DNA from: Citrobacter sp.
Lineage (GTDB): Bacteria; Pseudomonadota; Gammaproteobacteria; Enterobacterales; Enterobacteriaceae
Assembly: GCA_019415335.1 (NCBI GenBank)
Contig: DXKH01000056.1
Span: forward strand, 170,666 to 234,665
DNA: 64,000 nt
Direction: 5' to 3'
Below the pieces are notes generated by a model, which searched no databases, was not told the origin of the DNA, and was given only the letters and a program-made list of their open reading frames with translations. Positions 1 to 9,342 of the stretch are shown here, piece by piece; position 1 is the first letter of the stretch; every line of letters begins with the position of its first letter. Position numbers and translations under genes: made by a program.

Positions 1-827
1 TGACGTTAAGCGAAATCGACAACCTGCATTTCCCGTTCATCAGTGAGACGCAGAAAGATCGTTACGGCAAAGCCAATCCACTGGCCTTCTGGTTAAGCGA
101 TCAGCTGGCGCGTAAACTTGGCGGACATTTGAGCATAAAAGCGCGAGATACGCTGGGTACACGCTATACCGTCCATGTTAAAATGACGCCGCTCGACCAG
201 CATAGAGAAGACGAAGAGCGTCTGCTGGATGATGTCAGCGTGATGATCGACGTGACCTCTAATGAGGTGCGTAACATCGTGCTTCGTCAGTTGGAAAACT
301 GGGGAGCGACCTGCATCACCCCGGATGAGAGACTCATAAGTCAAGAATATGATCTCTTTTTGACTGATAATCCGTCTAATCTTACTGCCTCCGGCTTGCT
401 TTTAAGCGATGATGAGTCAGGCGTGCGGAAAATTGGCCCTGGCCAGCTTCGCGTCAACTTTAATATGAGCAACGCTATGCAGGAAGCTGTACTACAACTA
501 ATTGAAGAGCAACTGGCGCAGGAAGCGATCCCGGAATCCCCTCTGGGAGGTGATGAAAACGCCGAACTTCATGCCAGCGGTTATTACGCACTATTTGTAG
601 ACACAGTACCGGATGATGTTAAGAGGTTGTATACTGAGGCAGCAATCAGCGATTTTGCTGCGCTAGCCCAAACGGCTCACCGCCTGAAAGGCGTGTTTGC
701 CATGCTAAATCTGGTACCCGGCAAGCAGTTATGTGAAACGCTGGAACATCTGATTCGTGAGAAAGATGCTCCAGGAATAGAAAAATACATCAGCGACATT
801 GACGCCTACGTCAAGAGCTTGCTGTAG
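1..827 (+). CDS. rcsD: RcsD phosphotransfer protein, C-terminal part (5' end outside window)
   Basis: RcsD is the inner-membrane histidine phosphotransfer intermediate that passes phosphate from RcsC to RcsB in the Rcs envelope-stress relay. The reading frame is open from base 3, so the gene begins upstream of the window; about 275 C-terminal residues of the usual 890 are present. They cover the end of the degenerate kinase-like region, the ABL domain and the HPt domain. The phosphoacceptor histidine sits in AHRLKGVF (codon at 678-680), equivalent to His842 of E. coli. The TAG stop is 15 bases before rcsB, the usual rcsDB arrangement. In E. coli an additional rcsB promoter lies inside rcsD; I did not locate it here. 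Confidence 0.96.
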   Translation, partial: TLSEIDNLHFPFISETQKDRYGKANPLAFWLSDQLARKLGGHLSIKARDTLGTRYTVHVKMTPLDQHREDEERLLDDVSVMIDVTSNEVRNIVLRQLENWGATCITPDERLISQEYDLFLTDNPSNLTASGLLLSDDESGVRKIGPGQLRVNFNMSNAMQEAVLQLIEEQLAQEAIPESPLGGDENAELHASGYYALFVDTVPDDVKRLYTEAAISDFAALAQTAHRLKGVFAMLNLVPGKQLCETLEHLIREKDAPGIEKYISDIDAYVKSLL

Positions 828-842
828 CAAGGTAGCCTTTAC

Positions 843-1493
843 ATGAACAATATGAACGTAATTATTGCCGATGACCATCCGATTGTACTGTTCGGTATTC
901 GCAAATCACTTGAGCAAATCGAGTGGGTGAATGTTGTTGGCGAATTTGAAGACTCCACAGCACTGATCAACAACCTGCCAAAATTAGATGCACACGTGTT
1001 GATTACCGATCTCTCCATGCCAGGCGACAAGTACGGCGATGGGATCACGCTGATCAAATATATCAAGCGTCATTTCCCGAGCCTGTCGATCATTGTTCTG
1101 ACCATGAACAATAACCCGGCAATCCTGAGCGCGGTGCTTGATCTCGATATCGAAGGGATTGTCCTGAAACAGGGCGCGCCAACAGACCTGCCGAAAGCGC
1201 TCGCAGCGCTGCAAAAAGGCAAAAAGTTCACCCCGGAAAGCGTCTCTCGCCTGCTGGAAAAAATCAGTGCGGGTGGTTATGGCGACAAGCGTCTCTCTCC
1301 GAAAGAGAGTGAAGTCCTGCGTCTGTTTGCCGAAGGTTTCCTGGTCACTGAAATCGCCAAGAAACTGAACCGCAGTATCAAAACCATCAGTAGCCAGAAG
1401 AAATCAGCGATGATGAAACTGGGTGTTGAGAACGATATCGCACTGCTGAACTATCTCTCTTCCGTGACCCTGAGCCCGGCAGATAAAGACTAA
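843..1493 (+). CDS. rcsB: Response regulator RcsB
   Basis: Transcriptional regulator of the Rcs phosphorelay, acting alone or with RcsA, GadE or BglJ on capsule, motility, division and stress genes. The 216-residue protein has the family's exact length. An N-terminal receiver has acidic residues DDH at positions 10-12 and the phosphorylated Asp56 in ITDLSMPG. A C-terminal LuxR-type helix-turn-helix (about 148-205) contains the LSPKESEVLRLFAEG and SIKTISSQKKSAM elements. The sequence looks virtually identical to the E. coli protein, as expected for this highly conserved regulator. It follows rcsD by 15 bases on the same strand and is convergent with rcsC, a repeat element lying between them. 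Confidence 0.98.
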   Translation: MNNMNVIIADDHPIVLFGIRKSLEQIEWVNVVGEFEDSTALINNLPKLDAHVLITDLSMPGDKYGDGITLIKYIKRHFPSLSIIVLTMNNNPAILSAVLDLDIEGIVLKQGAPTDLPKALAALQKGKKFTPESVSRLLEKISAGGYGDKRLSPKESEVLRLFAEGFLVTEIAKKLNRSIKTISSQKKSAMMKLGVENDIALLNYLSSVTLSPADKD

Positions 1494-1513
1494 TTCCTCT
1501 TTCAGCTGAAAAA

Positions 1514-1601
1514 TGCCTGATGGCGCTCCGCTTATCAGGCCTACTTACGGAAAACGACCCCGTTTTGTAGGCCGGATAAGGCAAAGCCGCCATCCGGCAT
1601 T
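1514..1601. repeat. REP/BIME palindromic repeat pair between rcsB and rcsC
   Basis: Two inverted palindromic units face each other. The first reads GCCTGATGGCGCTCC with TTATCAGGC; the second reads GTAGGCCGGATAAGGC with GCCATCCGGC. This is the standard enterobacterial BIME arrangement. It fills the gap between two converging genes, where such elements commonly stabilise 3' ends or bind gyrase and IHF. The same family recurs after ubiG, after nrdA and between nuoM and nuoL. Confidence 0.85.
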
Positions 1602-1602
1602 T

Positions 1603-4449
1603 TTAACCTCGCGTTTTCCTGACCCGTTCCGCATACACCGCCAGCGTCTGCCTGATAACGTCCAGCGTGACCGGCTTCGACAGACAACTGTCCATCCCCG
1701 ACTCCAGGCAGCGCTGCTTCTCTTCGGCTAAGGCGTTGGCCGTCACCCCAACTACCGGTAGCGTCAGACCCAACTGACGAATGCGCTGCGTCAGACGATA
1801 ACCGTCCATATTCGGCATGTTGACGTCGCTCAGCACGATATCGATGTGGTTTTTGCTCAGCACGTTCAGAGCATCCACGCCATCATTGGCAGTCTTGCAC
1901 TGATATCCCAGCGATCCCAGTTGATCGGCCAGCAGGCGGCGGTTAATCGGATGATCGTCAACCACCAGGATCATCATGTCATCATTGGTGGCCGCCGCTT
2001 TTTCCGGGGCCGGTAACGCGGAGGAAAGCGCTTCATCATCCAGCTCAATCCGGTAGATCCGGGCCAGCAGCGCCGGCAGTTCATGCGGCGACGCCACGCT
2101 GTGCACCCATTCGCCCGGCACCCTTTCCAGCGGAATGCCAATATGACGACGACAGAAAATCACCGCCGCACGTCCCTTCCACGGCTGTTCCAGTGCATCG
2201 TCGGTGATCAACACGTCGTCACTCGCCGGTGTCTGACCTTCATAACGCATCACCTCGACACCGTTACGCATCAGGCTGTTTTCCACGAACTGGCACAGAG
2301 AAGCATTACGCACCGCCAGCCAGCAGCGTGTACTGGCGAGTCCATCAAGCCCTTTTTTCGCCGGATATTGCGCGCCATACAGCGGAATACGCACCGTAAA
2401 CTGGCTGCCCATCCCCGGTTCGGAATCGACCGAGATGTCGCCGTCCATCATGCTGATCAGCTTTTCGCAAATCGCCAGTCCCAGCCCCGTCCCCTGGAAA
2501 TTGCGCTGCACGCCCGTACCGACCTGGAAGAACGGGTCGAACAAGCGCACCACCTCTTTCGCCGGGATCCCGACGCCGGTATCCCGCACCCGAATACTGA
2601 GGTAATCATCGTCGCGGCTGACATGCAGGACGATGCAGCCCATGTCGGTGAATTTAATCGCATTGCTCAGCAAGTTAGAAATGACCTGCTGCAAGCGCAT
2701 TGGATCGCCATTGAGCGCAACAGGCACATTCGGTTCGATAAAGCAGTACAGCCCGATCTGCTTGCGCACCACCAGCGGCAGATAGTTCGCCGTAATATGG
2801 CTCATCACCTCACGCGGTGAGAATTCACGCGGCTCAATTTTCAACTGCTCCGATTCAATTTTCGAGAAGTCGAGGATGTCGCTGATGATTTTCAGCAGCA
2901 GACTGGAGGAGTTATTCATCGCCGTCACCAGGCGATCGACCCCTTTTGGCAACTCTTTGGTTTGCAACAGATCGAGGTTACCGATGATGCCATACAGCGG
3001 GGTGCGCAGCTCATGGCTGACGGTCGCCAGGAACATCGATTTCGACTGACTCGCCTGCTCAGCCGCCTGCGCCATCTCCTGCAACGACTCCTCCATTTTG
3101 ACGCGGGCGGAGACATCCACCAGCACGCAGATCGCCACGTTTTCATTGCGATAGCGAGAATGGACGAAGCTAATCTGCAAATTGGTGTTATTACTGGTCA
3201 GCACATCGACAAAGTTCACCTGCTGTCCGCAGATGATTTGCGTCAACCGCTGTCGGTCCTCATGGGTGAGCATGTTCAGATAGGTGTGCGCCAGCTCGTT
3301 ACTGAGGATGTTAATACCGTCAACGGTGCGCAGAATACAGATCCCGACCGGCGCGGACGCGACAATCTTACGGTTAAACTGCTCATGCTCTTCCAGACGC
3401 TGGGCGTCGCTTTCCGCCGGAATAAAAATCCGTCGTTCGTACATCCGCGCGAGGGTAAACAGCGCCGCGCCCACCAACACGTTCAGCAGAATGGCATTCA
3501 GAATCAGCATCCGGATCCGTTCCAGCACCAAATCGACCGGTACAGAATAGACAATGCTCAGCGAGGACGGCGGCAGGTTTTTCTTCAGCACCAGTTCACG
3601 AAAGCCTGGCGTATAGCCAAACCAGGAACGTTCCTGCATCCAGCGGGGTTCTGCCTTGATGTTACCTTCCGGCCCGGTCAGCGAAATCAGCGCATGTCCA
3701 TTTTCATCGAGAATGGTCACACCCATCGGCAGGCTACCCGGCGTAAAGAAGTTCTCCATCCGAATGGACTGTTCCACGCCCAACAGCGCCTGCAGGCGGT
3801 TTGCCAGATAGACCGGCGTTAGCGCATAAAAATAGCCGATCCCCGGACGCGGCCCCTGCGCCACCCAATAAAGATTGTTTCCGGATTCATCCTTCGGCGC
3901 ATTGCGGTATTTCATAATCCGTTCGTGCAGCGTTTTCAGCGCGTTATCACGCTCGACGGGCATATCGCGCAGGCCGAAATTCGCCATGCAGAGATTATCG
4001 CTGCCAATGAGAAAAACACGATTCAGATCGTATGCAGCGGAAAAGTTGTCACGCCAGTAGCGCATAAACCACGCCAGCGACTCCAGCGATCCGCGCCAGG
4101 CATTGCCCATCGCCGCACAGTCGGAATCGGCAAACAGCGGCTGGAAGGTCGGCACCTCGGTTTTATCGTCACGCGCCCGCGAAGACAGCACGCCGTTTTC
4201 CGCCGTCAGACGATTCTCTGCGATGTACTTGAGTTCTTTCATCACATCCGACGTGCGTTGAATATAGCGCTGGGCCTGATCGGAACTGAGATTAAACTCC
4301 TGGCGGATCTCCGACTCCCGCTGATGCAGGGCGTTCACGATGTAGAACACCGAGGCAAAGGCAATGAGCAGCCAAATCAATAGCGCCAACGCTCTGAACA
4401 GGTAGCGCGAGATTTTCAGTGTCGTGCGAAAGGATGCAAGGTATTTCAA
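1603..4449 (-). CDS. rcsC: Hybrid sensor kinase RcsC
   Basis: Inner-membrane hybrid histidine kinase that starts the Rcs relay; RcsF and IgaA signals alter its kinase/phosphatase balance toward RcsD and RcsB. The 948-residue protein (949 in E. coli) has an N-terminal membrane segment (about 17-40), a periplasmic domain, a second membrane segment (about 313-335), a linker, and a HisKA domain with phosphorylated His479 in ATVSHELRTPLYG. The ATPase domain shows DTGVGIP and GTGLGLAI. A C-terminal receiver has its phosphoacceptor Asp near 875 in IVLSDVNMPNMDG. The start codon is TTG, preceded by GGAG about 10 bases upstream. The gene is convergent with rcsB and divergent from atoS. Confidence 0.96.
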   Translation of the reverse strand: MKYLASFRTTLKISRYLFRALALLIWLLIAFASVFYIVNALHQRESEIRQEFNLSSDQAQRYIQRTSDVMKELKYIAENRLTAENGVLSSRARDDKTEVPTFQPLFADSDCAAMGNAWRGSLESLAWFMRYWRDNFSAAYDLNRVFLIGSDNLCMANFGLRDMPVERDNALKTLHERIMKYRNAPKDESGNNLYWVAQGPRPGIGYFYALTPVYLANRLQALLGVEQSIRMENFFTPGSLPMGVTILDENGHALISLTGPEGNIKAEPRWMQERSWFGYTPGFRELVLKKNLPPSSLSIVYSVPVDLVLERIRMLILNAILLNVLVGAALFTLARMYERRIFIPAESDAQRLEEHEQFNRKIVASAPVGICILRTVDGINILSNELAHTYLNMLTHEDRQRLTQIICGQQVNFVDVLTSNNTNLQISFVHSRYRNENVAICVLVDVSARVKMEESLQEMAQAAEQASQSKSMFLATVSHELRTPLYGIIGNLDLLQTKELPKGVDRLVTAMNNSSSLLLKIISDILDFSKIESEQLKIEPREFSPREVMSHITANYLPLVVRKQIGLYCFIEPNVPVALNGDPMRLQQVISNLLSNAIKFTDMGCIVLHVSRDDDYLSIRVRDTGVGIPAKEVVRLFDPFFQVGTGVQRNFQGTGLGLAICEKLISMMDGDISVDSEPGMGSQFTVRIPLYGAQYPAKKGLDGLASTRCWLAVRNASLCQFVENSLMRNGVEVMRYEGQTPASDDVLITDDALEQPWKGRAAVIFCRRHIGIPLERVPGEWVHSVASPHELPALLARIYRIELDDEALSSALPAPEKAAATNDDMMILVVDDHPINRRLLADQLGSLGYQCKTANDGVDALNVLSKNHIDIVLSDVNMPNMDGYRLTQRIRQLGLTLPVVGVTANALAEEKQRCLESGMDSCLSKPVTLDVIRQTLAVYAERVRKTRG

Positions 4450-4623
4450 AAGGGCGAAGCTCCGCCTCAGGCGATAAATGGAGTGTGGTTAAGGTAGCGG
4501 TAAATGCACGGTGTCGCAATGCCCGCACCTCTGTTTGCGGGAATATGATACACCGCTGAGAAACCGTTGCCGCAACCCCCGATAATCGGCGTTTGTCAGA
4601 AAATGGGTCACAGGGATGCCAGC

Positions 4624-6450
4624 ATGCGCTTTTTGAGAGGGTTATACCCGCGACGCTTACGCAATCAGATGATACTGATGGCGATCCTGATGGTCATCGT
4701 GCCGACGCTGTCGATTGGTTATATCGTAGAAACCGAAGGACGATCAGCAGTCTTATCTGAAAAAGAGAAAAAATTATCCGCCGTTGTGCACCTGCTCGAC
4801 CAGGCGCTGGGCGATCGCTTTAGCCATTTTACGACGCTGTCGCGGGAAGAGCGTATTCAGGCGCTGAATGCCGAACTCAGCCCCATCACCGAACGAATTA
4901 CCCAGGCGTTTCCGGGTATCGGCGCAGGCTACTATAACAAAGCGCTGGATGCGATTGTCACCTACGCCCCTTCCGCGCTGTACCAAAATAACGTTGGCGT
5001 GACGATTGCCGCCGATCACCCCGGACGCGAAGTGATGCGCAGTAATGCCCCGCTGGTTTTTTCTGGTCGCCAGGTGCGCGGCGATATTCTCAACTCGATG
5101 ATCCCCATCACCCGGGATGGCGACGTGCTGGGTTACATCTGGGCAAATGAGCTAACGGAAGATATTCAGCGTCAGGCGTGGAGGATGGACGTGCGCATCA
5201 TTGCGGTGCTGGCGGCAGGCCTGCTCTGTAGCCTGTTATTGATTGTGCTGTTTTCCCGCCGCCTTGGCGCCAATATCGACATCATCACCGACGGCCTGTC
5301 GACGCTGGCGCAGAAAACACCGGCACAACTTCCCAATCTCCCTGGCGAACTGGGGCAAATCAGCCGCAGCGTCAACGCGCTGGCGCAAACGCTGCGTGAA
5401 ACCAAAACCCTTAACGATCTGATCATTGAAAACGCCGCCGACGGGGTGATCGCAATCGACCGGCAGGGCGACGTCACCACCATGAATCCTGCTGCGGAAA
5501 TGATTACCGGCTACACGCTGAATGAACTGGTTGGTCGGCCTTATGCCACTCTGTTCTCCGATCCTCATTTTGCCAGCCCGGTTCTCGATACCCTGGCGCA
5601 CGGGACGGAGCATCTGGCCCAGGAAGTCAGCTTCCCGGCGCGCGACCGCACCATTGAACTCAGTGTCACCACCAGCCGTATTCATAATCCCAATGGCGAA
5701 TTGATCGGGGCGCTGGTGATTTTTTCCGACCTGACCGCGCGCAAAGAAACGCAGCGTCGCCTGGCGCAAACGGAGAGGCTTGCCACGCTGGGTGAACTGA
5801 TGGCCGGGGTGGCACATGAGGTGCGCAATCCGCTCACCGCCATCCGTGGCTATGTGCAGATCATTCGTCAGCAAACCAGCCTGCCGGTACATCAGGAATA
5901 TCTGTCCGTAGTGCTGAAAGAAATTGACTCCATTAACCGTGTCATTCAACAGTTGCTGGATTTTTCCCGACCGCGACAAAGCCTGTGGCAGCAAGTGCTG
6001 CTCAATTCGCTAATCGAAGAGACGCTGATTCTGGTACAAACCTCCGGCGTACAGGCGCGGATCGCGTTCAACGTTGAACAGGATAAGGGACTACCTGCCA
6101 TCGTTGCCGACCGCGAGTTGTTGAAGCAGGTGATCCTCAATATTTTGATTAATGCCGTGCAGGCCATCAACGCACGCGGCGAAATTCGCATTCGCACCTG
6201 GCAATATTCAGCCACACAACAAGCCGTGACGATTGAAGATAACGGTTGCGGGATCGATCTCGCGCTACAGAAAAAGATTTTTGACCCCTTTTTCACAACC
6301 AAAGCCTCAGGTACGGGGCTTGGACTCGCGCTCAGTCAACGCATCATCAATGCCCACCAGGGCGATATTCACGTCGCCAGTATGCCCGGATGCGGCGCGA
6401 CGTTTACCCTTATTTTACCGATTAACCCGCAGGGAACCTTGTCAGTATGA
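4624..6450 (+). CDS. atoS: Sensor histidine kinase AtoS
   Basis: Membrane sensor kinase of the AtoSC system, which responds to acetoacetate (and in E. coli spermidine) and phosphorylates AtoC. The ATG at 4624 gives 608 residues, the E. coli length, starting MRFLRGLYPRRLRNQ; an earlier in-frame ATG at 4567 would add 19 residues with no counterpart in the family. Visible parts are a first membrane helix (about 17-35), a periplasmic sensing region, a second helix (about 185-210), HAMP-like and PAS segments (ENAADGVIAIDRQG), the HisKA motif AGVAHEVRNPLTAI, and ATPase motifs EDNGCGID and GTGLGLALS. It overlaps atoC by four bases, so the two are co-translated. Confidence 0.95.
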   Translation: MRFLRGLYPRRLRNQMILMAILMVIVPTLSIGYIVETEGRSAVLSEKEKKLSAVVHLLDQALGDRFSHFTTLSREERIQALNAELSPITERITQAFPGIGAGYYNKALDAIVTYAPSALYQNNVGVTIAADHPGREVMRSNAPLVFSGRQVRGDILNSMIPITRDGDVLGYIWANELTEDIQRQAWRMDVRIIAVLAAGLLCSLLLIVLFSRRLGANIDIITDGLSTLAQKTPAQLPNLPGELGQISRSVNALAQTLRETKTLNDLIIENAADGVIAIDRQGDVTTMNPAAEMITGYTLNELVGRPYATLFSDPHFASPVLDTLAHGTEHLAQEVSFPARDRTIELSVTTSRIHNPNGELIGALVIFSDLTARKETQRRLAQTERLATLGELMAGVAHEVRNPLTAIRGYVQIIRQQTSLPVHQEYLSVVLKEIDSINRVIQQLLDFSRPRQSLWQQVLLNSLIEETLILVQTSGVQARIAFNVEQDKGLPAIVADRELLKQVILNILINAVQAINARGEIRIRTWQYSATQQAVTIEDNGCGIDLALQKKIFDPFFTTKASGTGLGLALSQRIINAHQGDIHVASMPGCGATFTLILPINPQGTLSV

Positions 6451-7832
6451 AAACCCGCTACCGTATCCTCATCGTGGATGACGAAGATAACGTTCGTCGC
6501 ATGCTCACCACCGCCTTTTCGCTACAGGGGCATGAAACCCATTGTGCCAGTAATGGTGAGGAAGCCTTGCAGCGCTTTGCCGATGCACCGCCGGATGTGG
6601 TGCTGATGGATATCCGGATGCCGGAAATGAACGGGATTGACGCGCTGAAAGTCATGCGCACTCAGCAGCCGCGCATCCCCGTGATCCTGATGACCGCTTA
6701 CGCCGAAGTCGAAACCGCCGTCGAAGCGTTGCGCAGCGGGGCGTTTGATTACGTGATCAAACCTTTCGATCTCGATGAACTGAATTTACTGATTCAACGC
6801 GCCCTGCAACTGCAGGCAATGAAACAGGAGATCCGCAGCCTGCATCAGGCTCTGAGCACCAGTTGGCAGTGGGGGCATATCCTGACCAACAGTCCGCGGA
6901 TGATGGATATCTGCAAAGATACGGCGAAAATTGCCCTGTCGCAGGCCAATGTCTTGATCAGTGGCGAAAGCGGTACCGGCAAAGAGTTGATTGCGCGCGC
7001 CATTCACTACAACTCGCGCCGGGCAAACGGTCCGTTTATCAAAATCAACTGTGCCGCGCTGCCGGAATCGCTGCTGGAAAGCGAATTGTTTGGTCATGAA
7101 AAAGGGGCCTTCACCGGAGCACAAACTCAGCGTCAGGGGTTGTTTGAACGCGCCCATCAGGGAACGCTGCTGCTCGATGAAATTGGCGAAATGCCGTTGG
7201 TACTCCAGGCGAAGCTGCTACGCATCCTTCAGGAAAGAGAGTTCGAACGCGTGGGCGGACACCAGACCATTCAGGTGGATATCCGCATCGTCGCCGCCAC
7301 CAACCGCGATCTCCACGCCATGGTGAAAGAGGGAACCTTTCGTGAAGACCTGTTCTATCGTCTGAATGTCATTCATCTACAGCTCCCCCCGCTGCGCGAA
7401 CGACGGGAGGATATTGCGCTGCTGGCTAACCACTTCTTGCAGAAATTCAGTTCGGAAAATCAGCGTGACATTATCGAGATCGATCCTGCGGCCATGTCGA
7501 TGCTCACCACCTGGCCCTGGCCCGGAAACATTCGGGAGTTGTCGAACGTCATTGAGCGGGCGGTGGTAATGAATACCGGTGCGGTCATTTTTGCTGAAGA
7601 CCTGCCTGCCCCGCTCCGCCAGCCGATGAGTGGTGGCAGCGAGATCAAGGCCACGCAGCCCGGTGAACGTAATCTGAAAGAAGAGATTAAACGCGAGGAG
7701 AAACGGATCATTACCGAGGTGCTTGAGCAGAATGAAGGAAACCGCACCCGCGCCGCCCTGATGTTAGGCATCAGTCGACGCGCCCTGATGTACAAACTGC
7801 AGGAATACGGGATCGATACGGCAGGCTTGTAG
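6447..7832 (+). CDS. atoC: Sigma-54-dependent response regulator AtoC
   Basis: NtrC-family activator of the atoDAEB operon; it also has a reported second role as ornithine decarboxylase antizyme in E. coli. The 461 residues contain a receiver with DDE at 11-13 and the phosphoacceptor Asp55 in VLMDIRMPEMNG. An AAA+ central domain (about 145-385) carries Walker A GESGTGKE, the sigma-54-contacting GAFTGA loop, and Walker B LLLDEIGEMP. A Fis-type helix-turn-helix lies at the C terminus (NRTRAALMLGISRRALMYKL). The ATGA junction with atoS indicates translational coupling. The likely binding palindrome is only 12 bases after the stop codon, upstream of the sigma-54 promoter of atoD. Confidence 0.96.
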   Translation: MKTRYRILIVDDEDNVRRMLTTAFSLQGHETHCASNGEEALQRFADAPPDVVLMDIRMPEMNGIDALKVMRTQQPRIPVILMTAYAEVETAVEALRSGAFDYVIKPFDLDELNLLIQRALQLQAMKQEIRSLHQALSTSWQWGHILTNSPRMMDICKDTAKIALSQANVLISGESGTGKELIARAIHYNSRRANGPFIKINCAALPESLLESELFGHEKGAFTGAQTQRQGLFERAHQGTLLLDEIGEMPLVLQAKLLRILQEREFERVGGHQTIQVDIRIVAATNRDLHAMVKEGTFREDLFYRLNVIHLQLPPLRERREDIALLANHFLQKFSSENQRDIIEIDPAAMSMLTTWPWPGNIRELSNVIERAVVMNTGAVIFAEDLPAPLRQPMSGGSEIKATQPGERNLKEEIKREEKRIITEVLEQNEGNRTRAALMLGISRRALMYKLQEYGIDTAGL

Positions 7833-7844
7833 AACCAGAATCTG

Positions 7845-7883
7845 CTATGCAGAATTTTGCACAGTGCGCAAAATCCTGCATAG
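7845..7883 (+). promoter_or_regulatory. AtoC binding palindrome upstream of atoDAEB
   Basis: A 39-base near-perfect inverted repeat begins CTATGCAGAATTTTGC and ends GCAAAATCCTGCATAG. It corresponds to the paired 20-bp AtoC sites known upstream of E. coli atoD. Its centre is about 110 bases before the -12 element, the distance expected of an enhancer-type site used by a sigma-54 activator. Confidence 0.85.
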
Positions 7884-7968
7884 CATCCGCACTAAGATCA
7901 CACAACTCACAAATAAATAATTTATTACATTCAATAAGTTAATCAATAACCCTACCCGTTGGTCATTC

Positions 7969-7984
7969 TGGCATCCCGCTTGCA
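7969..7984 (+). promoter_or_regulatory. Sigma-54 promoter (-24/-12) of atoDAEB
   Basis: TGGCAT, five bases, then TTGCA matches the RpoN consensus TGGCAC-N5-TTGCA. It lies 46 bases before the atoD start and downstream of the AtoC palindrome, giving the complete sigma-54 architecture. Confidence 0.85.
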
Positions 7985-8029
7985 ATTCCCTTTGTGTACC
8001 CAAAATGGAGTATGCAAAAGGGAAACATA

Positions 8030-8692
8030 ATGAAAACAAAACTGATCACTTTACAAAACGCTGCCGACTTCTTTCGTGACGGCATGACCATCATGGTTGG
8101 TGGTTTTATGGGAGTAGGGACCCCGCCCCGTCTTGTCGAAGCCTTACTTGAATCCGGCGTCAGAGACCTGACACTGATTGCCAACGATACCGCCTTTGTC
8201 GATACCGGTATCGGCCCACTGATCGTCAATGGCCGGGTGAACAAAGTCATTGCGTCCCACATCGGCACCAACCCGGAAACCGGGCGTCGGATGATTGCCA
8301 AAGAGATGGAGGTTCAACTGGTACCGCAAGGTACGTTGATTGAACAGATCCGCTGCGGTGGCGCTGGGCTCGGCGGTTTCCTGACCCCTACCGGCGTCGG
8401 CACCATTGTGGAAGATGGCAAACAAACCCTGACGCTCGACGGCAAAACCTGGCTGCTGGAGCGCCCGCTGCGTGCCGATCTGGCACTCATCCGCGCGCAC
8501 CGTGCCGACCCTCTCGGTAACCTGACCTACCAGCTCAGTGCCCGCAACTTCAACCCACTTATTGCCCTCGCCGCCGATATCACCCTGGTGGAACCTGACG
8601 AACTCGTTGAAACAGGCGATCTGCTGCCTGACCAGATAGTCACCCCCGGCGCCGTTATCGACCATATCGTCATTCCACAGGAGAGCAAATAA
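8030..8692 (+). CDS. atoD: Acetoacetyl-CoA transferase, alpha subunit AtoD
   Basis: Alpha subunit of acetate CoA-transferase, which moves CoA from acetyl-CoA to acetoacetate or other short-chain fatty acids. The ATG at 8030 gives 220 residues, the E. coli length, starting [15 protein letters not shown]; an ATG 36 bases earlier in the same frame has no family support. An AAGGGAAA Shine-Dalgarno precedes the chosen start. The glycine-rich [10 protein letters not shown] motif of family I CoA-transferase alpha subunits is visible at about residues 24-33. It is the first gene of atoDAEB and its stop overlaps the atoA start by one base. Confidence 0.96.
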   Translation: MKTKLITLQNAADFFRDGMTIMVGGFMGVGTPPRLVEALLESGVRDLTLIANDTAFVDTGIGPLIVNGRVNKVIASHIGTNPETGRRMIAKEMEVQLVPQGTLIEQIRCGGAGLGGFLTPTGVGTIVEDGKQTLTLDGKTWLLERPLRADLALIRAHRADPLGNLTYQLSARNFNPLIALAADITLVEPDELVETGDLLPDQIVTPGAVIDHIVIPQESK

Positions 8693-9342
8693 TGGATGCG
8701 AAACAACGTATTGCGCGCCGCGTGGCGCAAGAACTTCATGATGGCGATGTCGTGAACTTAGGTATTGGCCTGCCAACGATGGTCGCCAACTATCTGCCGG
8801 ATGACATTCATATCACTCTGCAATCAGAGAATGGATTTCTCGGACTGGGGCCGGTCACGACCGCACATCCCGATCTGGTGAACGCGGGCGGACAACCCTG
8901 CGGGATTTTACCGGGCGCAGCGATGTTCGACAGCGCGATGTCATTCGCCCTGATCCGTGGCGGTCATGTGGATGCCTGCGTTCTGGGGGGGTTGCAGGTC
9001 GATGAACAGGCTAACCTCGCGAACTGGGTGGTGCCTGGCAAAATGGTCCCCGGTATGGGTGGCGCAATGGATCTGGTAACCGGAGCGCGCAAAGTCATTA
9101 TCGCGATGGAGCACTGCGCAAAAGACGGCTCGGCGAAAATCCTTCGCCACTGCACCATGCCGTTGACGGCCCAGCACGCGGTGCATGTGCTGGTCACCGA
9201 ACTCGCGGTGTTCCGCTTTATTGACGGCAAAATGTGGCTGACGGAAATCGTCGACGGGTGCGACCTCGATACTCTGCGCGCAAAAACCGAAGCACAGTTT
9301 GATGTTGCCGCCGATCTGGTCGTTCAGCGAGGTGAAGCATGA
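8692..9342 (+). CDS. atoA: Acetoacetyl-CoA transferase, beta subunit AtoA
   Basis: Beta subunit that pairs with AtoD to form the heteromeric family I CoA-transferase. The 216 residues match the E. coli length and include the SENGFLG motif near residue 46, whose glutamate forms the CoA-thioester intermediate in this family. GIGLPTMV lies upstream of it. The ATG overlaps the last base of the atoD stop, and the 3' end overlaps atoE by four bases, so subunits and transporter are tightly coupled in one transcript. Nothing unusual is seen. Confidence 0.96.
   Translation: MDAKQRIARRVAQELHDGDVVNLGIGLPTMVANYLPDDIHITLQSENGFLGLGPVTTAHPDLVNAGGQPCGILPGAAMFDSAMSFALIRGGHVDACVLGGLQVDEQANLANWVVPGKMVPGMGGAMDLVTGARKVIIAMEHCAKDGSAKILRHCTMPLTAQHAVHVLVTELAVFRFIDGKMWLTEIVDGCDLDTLRAKTEAQFDVAADLVVQRGEA

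Noticed and set aside
4567..4623. Upstream extension of atoS from the ATG at 4567
   Set aside because: Would add 19 residues absent from E. coli AtoS; the ATG at 4624 reproduces the family length of 608.
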